A stretch of 64,000 nucleotides of DNA, from contig OX637287.1 of NCBI GenBank assembly GCA_951799445.1, positions 42,995,724 to 43,059,723 of the forward strand, read 5' to 3'. Positions 49,916-60,954 of this stretch are shown here, in pieces (the stretch's first letter is position 1; each line of letters opens with the position of its first letter). Made by a program: the position numbers and the translations under genes. A model generated the notes under the pieces. That model saw nothing but the letters and a program-made list of their open reading frames with translations. It was not told the origin of the DNA and did no database searches. The DNA is from Pseudisothecium myosuroides. Its lineage: Eukaryota; Streptophyta; Bryopsida; Hypnales; Lembophyllaceae.

Positions 49916-50264
49916 GTTGGTCTCATTAAGTCACAGATGTGAAGAAGCGTCCAGATATGAAAATGATTTTTCTGAAAATCTGATAAAATTTCATTGTTGA
50001 AAATTCTGAATATTCAAAAACTATAATTGAGAAAATGTAAAAAAAAAAGAAACACATTCATGGATGAATAGAAATATTCAAATCATTTCATTAATGTGTC
50101 AAAAAATTAGGAAGAGCAACATGCTGAAAGCGAAGAAAATTGGATGAAGCTGCCAAATTGTCCAAATGCCACAATAAATTATCTCAACAGCAAGGTGTCG
50201 ATTCTGACCTGAACATACAATAGCCTCCTCGTGCTATATTTGTGAGAATAACTCCTAGATTGTA
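49916..50264. other. MetRS 3' flank with remnant of the C-terminal domain
   Basis: The first 15 bases after the stop still encode VGLIK in frame, and a KKRPD-like stretch follows in another frame near 49940. Beyond that no tRNA-binding domain sequence is recognisable and AT-rich DNA takes over. Confidence 0.5.
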
Positions 50265-50445
50265 CTATATTTGAATCATTTAACAAATGTCTCTATTGAT
50301 TTAAATACATATCTATTATTGATCCTTACCATTTGCATCTTCTATTTTAACTTCTTTAATATTTCATTCCAATTGCAAAAATCTTGGACAAGTGTAAAGA
50401 AGTTGGCAATTGAAAAATGGTCTATAATGGGTGTTTATATTTTAA
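50265..50445 (+). repeat. Dispersed repeat shared with 27670-27860
   Basis: Matches that segment in order (TTTGCATCTTCTAT, AAAAATCTTGGACAAGTGTAAA, AAAAATGGTC). Family unknown. Confidence 0.55.
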
Positions 50446-52420
50446 TGAAGACTATGGTACCCTATTAGTAGCTTTGGCATAAAATGATAATAAAAAAATT
50501 TGTCCAAGTTTTTAATAAACTATCCACTTGTCTTGCCTAATATTTGGAAATTGCAATTGATTAAGTAAGAGTCTTAATATCCTTCTCTAGAGACATGTGC
50601 TGGCCATTTATGGCAATCCTATCTCAGTATTCTATGCATTCTATCGTACTTGGCTAGTAGGTTCAGCTTAAAATAATTGAGAAAATAAAATTGCCAAAAT
50701 TTTGGCTAATCATTGGATTAGGTAGTCAAATGTACAAGTAAAAATAAAAAAGGGAATCCTAAAATCCAAAGAATTCCTTTAAAAAAGAAAACAAGGTTCT
50801 ATGCTAGAAAATGAGGTTGTTAATAGAGGAATCTTAAGCTTCAATAAAATGCTCGTAAGTTGCTTTTTCTTTGCCACAAGACCTTTGTTGTAGATGTGAC
50901 AGCCTTGCACAAGAATTTCTCTTCCCATGGCCTTATTGTTCAATTGAAGTATGTCCTTGTGCAGTTGGTGTGTCCATCTTTAGCCAAGGATTGCAAAAAT
51001 TTTGTTGGCAAATAGAAGGTGCCCCTCACAAGTAGAAGCTCCTACTCAAGGACGACAACAAGTATAAGAAGGAAGCCTCAACAGCCCAAGAGATACAATT
51101 CATCATTCAGTTTGTTTGAGGTATGATGCCCTAGATTAGGTTTTGGTGTTTTGCTTTGTATTTCCTGCCTTGTGTTTCATTCTTTTTGCACTGAATGTTG
51201 CAAGTCGCTTGTCTTTGTCTGTCTTTGGTATTGATCAAGTCCCCTCTTGGTTTAGTGTTCACTTGTAGGCTTCATCAAAGGTTTTGTTCTCCAAAATTGG
51301 ATTGAGCATTGAAGACTTGGGTTGGAGTACTTGCCGAATAATCCACCTGCATTGGCTGCTCCTTTGTCTTTGTTGTTGTCCTCTTGCACTTGCACTTGCC
51401 ACTCATCAGCGATGTGCTCCCCTCCTTGTCTTTGGTGTCGCCAATTTGCACTTGCACTTGTTACCCATCGAAGTTACAATGTGCCCCAATTCCCTACAAC
51501 AAAGAATTTTCAAGAGGTAAGATTTATTTTCCCTATCTTTGTTCCTTAAGCTTTTCAGAGTAGGTTTTCAATTTAGTTTCACCAATTTGTTCTCTGTGGA
51601 TGAGATGAAAATATGTCTTTGATTGGGGTTTGTTTTAAATAGCACAGATTCATTAGTTGTGGTTGATTTGTTTAATATGGACTTCAAGTTATAGCGAATC
51701 ATTTGCATTGTACCGCTACAAAATCCATTTACTTCTACCGGTATTGTGTGGTGACATGCTTTTTTTAAGAGTTTCAATGCAACTTAGGAATTTTTTTTGA
51801 AAGAACTTCAATGTAGTTGGATACATGTTTGAATTGTTAAGCTTTTAGTATATCTATAGTAATCCTAGTTTGAAAAAATTTGTAGTTGGAATTTATGATT
51901 TTCAATGTAGCTTAGAACAAGAGAATTTTAGCAAGAACTTTTCAGTGTTACAAAAGCTTAGAACCACAATTTCAGCAATGGAATGTGATATTAGTAGTGA
52001 TTTCTGAATTAAAATGAGTTACAATAGTAGAAGTGTGTCATTGCCACCCAAGAAGAGAAATAACTAACCCATTTTGTTGTCATGCCTTTAGATGTTGAGC
52101 AAGATTCGATCTCAAGTTGTAGGTCTTTGCTTGCAAAAAAGAAAGTAATACTTGTTTCATTATGGTGTGTTCCATTTATGTAAGGTTGTGTGCATATGTT
52201 TGATGATTTTAGAGATAGTTGAACATCTCACACATGCAACCTAAAATTATATCTAATCATATCAAACAAAGAATGTCATATGCTAGTTAAACAATTTAAT
52301 ATCATTGACATAAAGATAAATTTGTATGAGGAACATAGACCTATTGAAAGCCAACAAATTTTGAATAATTTCATTTGAAAATTTACTTGGAGTACCCTAC
52401 AATTTGAATAAAATAAAGTA
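50446..52420. other. Intergenic, no supported gene
   Basis: 50900-51500 is less AT-rich and includes an imperfect direct repeat of CTTGCACTTGCACTTG...CCCATC words near 51384-51470. Frames there (51275-51549) have no recognisable domain. Confidence 0.45.
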
Positions 52421-52429
52421 GGGAATGTT

Positions 52430-54160
52430 ATTTATGCTTAGATTTGTACCTCTTTTGATTGAGATCTCGTAGTCCGATAGGAGTGTCTCTTATTGAATTG
52501 TTTGTTGCAATTTCTTCCACTGGACTTAAGGAAAGTTCCAAGATTGTCAAAATGTTGGTATCCAAATCAATCTCTTTACGATCAATATGATCAATCTCCA
52601 CTTCCACATCACCAATAGTTGGCAATGTTGTAATTCCATGTGTGCTTGCATAGTTTGAAATTGAAAGGGCTCATCCAATACTTGAAGAAGTCCACAATGT
52701 TTTCAACCTTTTTTATCAAAGAAAGGTTGGAAACATGAAGCCATGCTTTATGCAACCAGCTGCACATGAATGGCTTTAATGTAGACATAGCCATATCTAA
52801 CTTCACATTGTTAATGTTTTGAACATTAATTGTGAAGAAATTGATTTGGTAAACCAAAGGTCAAATTTTTAGTAGAGGCATGTTTGAAAGGACGTTGTAA
52901 TATGACATCTCAAGGTTGAAACATACTTATATGATTTGTTGGTAAGAAAAGAACGGGAATGGTAGAATGTATAGTCTTTATCTATGACATAAACTCTTTA
53001 GACTTGTGTACACTCCAACAATCAATGAGCCATTTTGCACTAGGCCATGTCTTCAATGTGTTACGATCTGTGGGGTTGAAGAACCTTTTCAACAAAAGCC
53101 TTGCAAGAATTAAGAGTGGATCAATGATTAGATGTGAAAGTAAACTACCAACCATCACTTTTACATTGAGGTCTTCTTTCATTTTTTGAAGGTAGATTTT
53201 TGCTTGTTTTCTTGTGAAAATAATAAAAGAAGTGTACCTATGGTTGATTATGAAATTGCCACCATGACTTGTCGTTTACTATTTGCACCAACAATGGCAA
53301 TGGACTTGGATCCCTTCTCTTTCCAAGTGTATGCACCACCTATAGGAATTAGATAGACTCCAATTTGATTAGTATTTATAATCAAATTGGCACCAATGTT
53401 GTGAATTTTGATAAAGTAAGCAATTCTTAGTGACATGCAATTGATGCGAAGTCCTTGCCAATTTGAAGAGAATTTTCTTGTTGTAGTGGCTATCCTATAG
53501 GACCATTTGAGCTCCTTCTTGATGAATGCCCTAGTCCATTCCATGCTTACCTAAAACTTGTATGTTGCTTACTAAGAAATTAGATTCCCTTTTCAAAATA
53601 ACACATTTTATGAGTTCATGTATTGAATTTGCAAACAATAGAATCCTTGCTTGCCGATGTGACTTAAGAAGGATAAAGATTTCTTTTTGTAAAGCTCAAT
53701 ATTTAGATAGAATAGGGCAATGTTGACTCGTACTAACAAATGTTGAAGATCCAACATGAACATGGTTTTTATAGTTTTCTTTCAACACATCGGTAGGAGT
53801 AAACCACTCATATAAAGAATCCCTTGAAAGTTTACTATAAGTGCCTCTTACTTCCCCTGGCTTCTTGTACATTGTTTTCAAGAAATACAAAGCATTATTA
53901 AGATTTTTATAACGCTTTACAACGGCAATGATAAGATCCCATAAACAAGGAATAAACCAATTAATATATTTACCTCTAACCTTGAGTCTTTTGGACATTG
54001 CTGTGTCTTGAACTTCTTGCATCTCATCTTGCACTCTTTGATTTGGTACAAACAAGAAAGACTCCATACATTTGGAGAAGTTGCCCAACCGGACTTTTCA
54101 CTTCCACCATTTCCACAACTTTTTGATTGTTTACTCTTGTAAGATCTCTTTGTATGCACA
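52430..54160 (-). pseudogene. Broken DDE-superfamily (jerky/pogo-like) transposase
   Basis: At least five consecutive minus-strand segments in different frames together look like one transposase: 54088-53696 (KLSRDSLYEWFTPTDVLKEN, QHCPIL), ~53690-53580 (KEIFILLKSHRQAR), 53544-53248 (NTNQIGVYLIPIGG, TWKEKGSK), ~53189-52982 (WLIDCWSVHKSKEF) and 52857-52609 (VKLDMAMSTLKPF, WLHKAWLHVSN), with a possible acidic tail at 52625-52430. The order and motifs fit the DDE_1 endonuclease family. The first catalytic aspartate, expected in NTDQ, is Asn here (53368-53370); the second (LIDCW, 53021-53023) is kept. Frame breaks, stops and the lost Asp mean it is inactive. Terminal repeats were not identified. 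Family assignment is from memory of motifs, not a search. Confidence 0.7.
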
Positions 54161-54578
54161 TTTCCATCTCATTTTTGCTAATTGGAGAGATTACAGAATT
54201 CAAAATACTTTACTTTGCCATAACATTCTACCTCCAAAGTATTCTATGAACAAGTATGCACCGCTATAATTCCAAAGACAATACTTTTATACAAATACTT
54301 TCAAAACACCTTAATTTGTATTAGAGTAGAAGAACTAGGTTATGAAGTATGAACTGTAAGAGGCTTAATTAGATGGATTTTAAAATATCTATCCGTATCG
54401 GATGAAGATATTGTAGGTTATCTACACAATTTTCATTTCATTTTTAAAAATAATATTTTAAAGTGCCGAACCTTATTTTTAGACTCTAATTAAATATTCA
54501 GCACCAAATTAAGTGCCGAACCTACTATGCAAGTATAGTATAAACAAATAATTTTTTAATCCTTTTTGAATCCATTAA

Positions 54579-55147
54579 CCCCTAAAGGACCATGAGTGCA
54601 GATTTTGAACAATGAATGAACGGAAACACGTCCCAAACTCACCGAAATGCATTTTTTCATCCATCAATTTTTTTTTAAGATTTTCATATTAGTTCTTTAA
54701 CATTTGTACAATTCAGATTATGAAGATTTTGCTTTGCAAATATTCTATAATTCAAAAGGTATCGGGAGGTCTAGCCTCAAAAAGTAACTTTTTCAGTTCA
54801 AAAAATAACCCTTCAAAAATGACTTGAATGAAAAAATCAAATAAAAATGTTCAAAAATCACTATAACTATAACTCAATATTTTAAACTTATAGAAAAAAA
54901 TATATTTTAAAAATCATAAATATTCAATCTACAATTGATTTTAGAAGGAATTTCCAATTTTTGGCTTCAAATTTTATTGAAAAATATTGGTATGTGTTTT
55001 TGTTGATCTACCCATATGGACGTGATCTATAAATAGCATTTTACAACTATTGTTTGAGAGTCATCATTAAAATATTCTTCTAAGTTGCATTTTATAATAG
55101 ATCTTTACAATTTTAGAAATCTGGACACCCCTCCGGTCCTTTAGGGG
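54579..55147. mobile_element. TTAA-flanked element, 569 bp, perfect 13-bp ends
   Basis: TTAA at 54575-54578 and 55148-55151. Both ends read CCCCTAAAGGACC inward, then differ (ATGAG left, GGAGG right). The interior does not closely match the ~920 bp family. No coding capacity. It is the cleanest copy for defining the termini. Confidence 0.88.
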
Positions 55148-55151
55148 TTAA

Positions 55152-55968
55152 ATGAAGTATCTAATCTTTGTCAAATTCCTATACCTTGTTTGATTTTGAA
55201 TGGTTGCCAAAATAGCATAAATTAAATTTTAGTGTTGTCTAAACTTATTTTTGAATTTTAAGTAAATATTAGGCACTTGAATCGACCTAAGCTACTAGTA
55301 AAGTATGGTAGTATGCCTTGTCCTATTGCCACAACCATTAGTATGTCATTTGTAATTGCCATAAAAGTGATGGTTAATCTCATCTTTAATCTCCTTTCAT
55401 ATTTGTTATACCCTAGTGTGACATGGGTTTTGTCTTTGTAATGACAAAATAAATTTTTTTTAGTCAAAGTGATTTGTTTACACTGATATGAATTAATAAT
55501 GATTTTGGTTCTGTAGTCTTGTAATTATTTGACAATTTGTCATTTCTTCAATGGGATTGAAATGTCATATCCTTTCAAATTTAAGAGAATCATACATACA
55601 CACAAGAAGTGGGCTTTGAAACGAATCAAGGTATTGGTAGTGGTTCATTTATTTGTTAACGACATTGTTAACGGTTCAAGGTATTGAATATCTATAGAAT
55701 GTTTCGAAGCCACAACAAACTATGGTAACTTAATAGTCAAGGTCTTGTAAATTCTCTGTTTCAGAAATTCAAAACCCTTCTAACACTGATATTTTATTAG
55801 TGAAGTTTTTGACAAAGCTTTTATTTATTTTCCACAAATTTCGTTACTTGTCTCTTAATTTTTTATAGAAATTCGATTTTGACATTAATGAATTAATAAA
55901 AAAACAAAACCCATGTCACACTACGGTATCTTGAAATGGAACAAATTATTTACAGCACTAATGTTTAA
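55152..55968. other. Intergenic, no gene seen
   Basis: AT-rich. The minus-strand frame at 55258-55467 has no recognisable domain. Confidence 0.5.
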
Positions 55969-56894
55969 CCCTAAAAGGACTAGCTTGCTATTTTTAGCAG
56001 CATAGTGATTTTGGGCAGGAACCCATGACTAGAAATTTGCATATTTTAAGGCTAAAATTTTAATGAAAGGTGGGAAAAAGGAATATCTTTCATATGCACT
56101 AAATTTCATGACATATGGAAATATGAGTCAAAAGTTATAGCCTAATATGTTGTTTGTTTCTAAACTCACGCAATCCGGGCAGATAAAAAAAATCACTTTT
56201 TTCAAAAATAGAAATTTGAAATTGATTTTCTAGATTTATATATATGTGTAAAGCTTTGAATCATTCCATTTCAATCAGTGATTCAAAAGTTATGAGGAGT
56301 TTTAGTTTGCAGGCAATTAGGGATTTTTTACTCTAAAATAAACTTTGAAGTCGTTTATTTAACTCAATTTTCAATGATTTTTGAAAAAAATAAAATCAAA
56401 GGATTTAGATTGTTTACTACAACATTACAACCATTGGGATTGGCATTTTTCAATTCCATAATTGAATTCTAAACAATTAAGTATTTTGAATCAATCTCTA
56501 CTTCTTTCTACTTACTATTTTTTTCCTGTATGTTATACAATTCCAAATGAAGTGAACATTTTCAAGCGCGTAGTCAACTTGCCTTGAAGAATGAATCCAA
56601 AGAAGCAAAACCATTTTAGACATTTTTTCATAATAATCAGACCTTGTGAAGTACAACTGCCTGGTTTTTTGTAGGGTCAAAAACAGGACTTTTGCCATTT
56701 TCAAACGCTAATATCTTGCAATCCACGTGGTGGAAATTTTTGAAATTTTTACCACATGTTTTCAAGTCAGCATACTACAACATCCTATGGTTACATATGT
56801 CAAAAAATGTTTTTTTTCAAAAAGTTGGTACTTGTACTAGAAATGGCAGTTTTGGAGCATTTTTGGTGAGAATATAGTCAAGGATCCTTAGGGG
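55969..56894 (+). mobile_element. TTAA-flanked element, ~920 bp family, copy B
   Basis: Left flank TTAA (55965-55968), left end CCCTAAAAGGACTAGC; right end ...CCTTAGGGG followed by ATAA (one change from TTAA). Same orientation as the copy at 36770. The last 60 bases are nearly identical in both (ACTAGAAATGGCAGTTTTGG and so on). It holds the same minus-strand frame (56704-56498: FTRSDYYEKMSKMV). Confidence 0.85.
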
Positions 56895-57279
56895 ATAATA
56901 TCATGTTTAATTGATATCAGTTTTTGGATTATATTAAAATAAACAAATTTAAATGACATACAAAAATATTATGCTAAACAAATTAAAAAAATAAAAATGT
57001 TTTTTCTAGAACATCTTTATAGCAGGCACTATTCTAATTTTGTCTATTCATGTAGAATTAAACCCTTACATCACAATAGATCTCATCCCAACTTATAACC
57101 ATGCTCGTAATCATGTAAACTAAAAGTTTTTAAAAATGAGAATTTGCTTTTGTATAAAAACTATGCTAAAATATAGTAAATACATATATTTTGCAAGACA
57201 TACTAGTGATTTTTTGCCAAATAAAATACAAGTGTCACTAATCTCTCCATGATGGGATTATATTATTCTATAGAATTAA

Positions 57280-58196
57280 TCTCTAAAGTCCCGTTGTCCC
57301 CTTGGGGGACAAAATGGATTTTGGGCAGGCTCCTAAGGTCTCAATATTTGTCGTAATTTTCTGAATTTTTTGGTGAAGATAGAAAATCACATTAGCTTTC
57401 TAAAAATGTAATTTTTATTTCAATCGGTGCCTGGGAGCAAAAGTTATGGCACAAAGACCCCAGATTATAGTTTGGCGGACAAAAAAAAAAACCTCACAAA
57501 ACTTTAAATTTTAATTTAAAAAATAAATTCATATAGATTTTATTTTTATCTATATGGGAATCTTTGATTCATTCCATTTGGATTTGTTATGCCAAAGTTA
57601 TGGACAATCTTATTTTTCAGGCACTTAGAGCATCTTCTTGAAAAAATAACTTGTAGGATTCATTTCCAAACTCAATTTTGACAGTATTTCAAAAAAAAAG
57701 TTTCACAAGGTTAAGCTTTCTTTCTAGAACAATCTCACCGTTGGGATTAGTATATTTCAACTCTATCTTAGAGCTATTAATGATTTAATTTTTCTTTCAT
57801 TCTTGAACCTACTTCTACTTAACAATTTTTTGATGAGTGAAAACTAAGTGTTTCTTTTTTGAATTTTTTTTCCTAGATTCTCATCTCAGTTCTTCATCAT
57901 ATAAAATTCAAAATTCAAAATCATTGTACAAAAAATTTAAGTTAAGAAGGTTCAAAGCCAAAAAATGTAGTTGAGCAATGTGCAAAAAACTTGATTCCTT
58001 CACTTTAAATGCAAATATCTTGCAATCTACACAATCAAAGTTTTTGAAATTTCTTCCACACATTCTTACACTAGTCTAGTACAAGATCCTACGGTAAAAT
58101 ATGCAAAAAATGCATTTTAATTTTTTTTGCTCTTTGCTATAGAAATGGCAATTTTGAGTGGTTTTTGAAGGAAAAATGACCTTGGGACTGTAGGGG
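57280..58196 (+). mobile_element. TTAA-flanked element, ~920 bp family, diverged copy D
   Basis: TTAA on both sides (57276-57279 and 58197-58200). Left end TCTCTAAAGTCCCGTTGTCC; right end ...GGGACTGTAGGGG. A subterminal hairpin, TGTCCCCTTGGGGGACA, lies near 57295. Closest relative is the truncated copy at 15050-15471; more distantly it matches copies A-C (AGAAATGGCA near the right end). Confidence 0.8.
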
Positions 58197-58263
58197 TTAA
58201 CAAAGCATCTCAGATAGGGCAAAGTGATACAGGAAAATCCAAAAAAAATCCTAGTGCACAAAC

Positions 58264-59394
58264 CCATCCAACTAGTACTTCAATGCATTGACCAATGTAT
58301 CAAAGTATAGGGTTGATCAACCCCTAAACGTCTGGATTCATCTCCAAAATTGACGATTTGAGAAAAACCATTATAAACTACAATTTGGAAGAATATTTTG
58401 GAATTGGTATACAAATGAAAGCTGTAGATTTTGATTTTAAAATTCTATCCGTACGGTTAGATCTCCTAATGCTATCACCAATCTTTTTCTATAAATTTTG
58501 AAAAGAAAATTTCAGAATTCCTTCTAAATTCAATTACAAGTAAAATATTATCATTTTTTTGAGTAAAACTTGTTGGAATGGATTTGAAATAAGGTTCTCT
58601 TCATGTGGTGATTTTTTGAAATTTTTGTGACCTTTACATCTTTGACCTCATTTTTGCACATCTAGTTTTGAACTAAAGTCAATGCAAATTGACCACTTGA
58701 CATACTTCCACATTTGTAATTTTAGAAATGTATATATATTCTAGTAACACCAAATCCAACCAATGGATAGGACAACAACTTGAAAAAGTATCACCAAAAA
58801 TTAGGATGACTTTCATCCAAGCAAGAATGAGACAGAGACAAGGATCCGAATCTGTTCATCGTCCAGAAAATGGACGTCGGAGCGCTCCAGGGTTAAAGAT
58901 AATATTGAACTAAATTTGTACACTTTTTACAATGACCTTGGAGAGTTCTAATATGATAGCATCTGAAAAATGTTGGCTTATTGAGTAAAAAAGCTCAATG
59001 GTACCAAATCTTTCAAAATCCAACTATTTCAATTGGGCTCCTTTGACTAAGAGGCATACCACCTTTCAATTTGGCTTGGGTTATTGGCTTCGTGGCATCC
59101 TTAATTTGCTTAATGTGTTGTTTGGTCCTTGTTTATTTTATATAAAAAAAAAAAAAATGTAGTAGAGTGGTTCTAGAAAAAATAGTCTTAAAAAATGAAA
59201 TAATTTCGCCAAGGGTTGTGCCTTCTAGTTCATTGTATTGTTTAGCTTTTTAATGGAAATTGTCCATGTTTTTAAATTTAAGAAAAAAAAATCTACTATA
59301 GGTGGAAGGGCGCTAATCCATACTGACTAGTTTTATTTCATTTAAAAAAATAAAACTACATGTATTGGTTCATGAAAGCAAATGCATCCTTTTT
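58264..59394 (+). repeat. Duplicated segment (occupied version of 44293-44860)
   Basis: Collinear with 44293-44860 before 58317 and after 58892. The extra 572 bases plus one TTAA-like tetramer are the inserted element. Confidence 0.85.
58321..58892. mobile_element. TTAA-flanked element with known empty site (572 bp)
   Basis: Left end CCCCTAAACGTCTGG after TCAA (58317-58320, a mutated TTAA); right end ...CGCTCCAGGG before TTAA (58893-58896). Only the outermost CCC is shared by the two termini. A subterminal stem, CGTCC...GGACG, lies near 58860. The 44293-44860 copy of the host segment has one TTAA at this point. No coding capacity beyond a short frame at 58728-58913. Confidence 0.88.
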
Positions 59395-60870
59395 TGAGAG
59401 TATAATATTATTTTTAATAAATATTAAATTAACCTATTTTTTTATTATTGAGAATGAAGGTTAGAATGATAATCAATATAGTTTGCTACTAAATTCTTTT
59501 AATGAAGGCTAGAATGTGAAATAAAATAGTTTGTTGGTGAAAAAAAGTAGTATAAATTTTAAAAATATGTTGGAAAATATGTAATATCGTATAAGTTGGA
59601 TTCTAAAAGCATCATCATTTTGGAAATCTATCGCAATAACATGAAGAACATCAATAATTTATATAAGGTATGTACACGTATAATCGACATAAATTGATTA
59701 AAATTCAACACCTGAATTGGATCCAAAAGCATCATTGTTTCTAAAATATAGAAAATACTCGATTTACAAATTAAATCAAATCATGAAAGTCTTTGAGAAC
59801 CTATTGTTCATTTTTAGTATTCCTAGAGATAATATTTTAAAAATTTATAATTTATTCAATCAATGTCTAAATAATGCATACTAAAGTGCACTAGAATCTC
59901 TTTTCAGTTGTCAACAAGATTCAGTAAAAATATTGAATGTTTAATAATAGAAAATATACTCAAGTGCAATAAGTGACAATTAAGGTGCATATACCTTGTT
60001 TTGTTTTTCATTGTTGACTATAAAAATTATCATCCTCAATAATTTACATTTCTTTTTGTGTAATATATTCATCATTCCCTACAATAAACCTCTACCAAGA
60101 ATGAAACAATTAAGATAAACGTACCCATTCCTCAACTCCCTATCCAATTCCACCCTCATGTATTGATGGAATACATTCTTGAAAACAAATGTATAGCTTT
60201 GGAACATGTGGGGGAATTCCTAGGGTAGGTGGGAATGGGTTTGTCTTCCTTATGTCAAAGTTGCTCTTGTAAAGATAATTGTAAAGGAAGAGTTGGTGTC
60301 ATTGTGAAATACTTCCTTCAAAAGAAAAAAAAGATGGGGTTTCATTTGTTGGGCATGCATGGCTGGAACTTTATGGCTATCACATGAACCTTCCAAACTC
60401 CATGCTTCAAATTCATAAGGTAGATGCACCTATTCCCATTCATTTACCGCATTTTGTTAGTATGTAGCAAAGGCGCACATTTTCTTTCTAGAGTGTACTC
60501 CATTAACACATGATGACGGAATGGGATACACGGACATGAATGAGTGCGTCTACCTTATCAGATGCGGCAAATTTCATGTATTGCACTTAGATCCTATAGG
60601 AAAATTGATGATGTTGTAACACATAAGTTTGCAATTGCAATAATTAACTATATTTTTATAATTTTATAATTTCAAAAATGGAGACAAAACTAAACTTGTA
60701 CAATATGAATTTTTTAGTTTAAATCAAGTACCAAAAAATGAATGTTTTGAAAACAACAATTGAATTTTGAAAGTTAACCAATTTTTAGATGAAGGACCTT
60801 TAGCTAACATAGGCCTATAGCAATGTTAAGTTGGTTGGTTTTTTGTCTACGTAAAAATTATAATCTTATA
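59395..60870. other. Intergenic, no gene seen
   Basis: AT-rich sequence with no supported gene or clear repeat. Confidence 0.5.
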
Positions 60871-60871
60871 A

Positions 60872-60954
60872 TTCTTTTGTCTCAAAATAAATGCTTGGTA
60901 CTTTGACTAGTTTCCCACTAGTGATCACAAATTTATTTTGAGGCAAAGGTAGTA
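60872..60954. mobile_element. Short Stowaway-like MITE (~80 bp)
   Basis: The left side, CTTTTGTCTCAAAATAAATG, pairs with the right, ATTTATTTTGAGGCAAAGG, and TA dinucleotides lie near both edges. It resembles an internally deleted Tc1/mariner MITE. Terminal bases differ from the typical CTCCCTCC. Confidence 0.5.
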
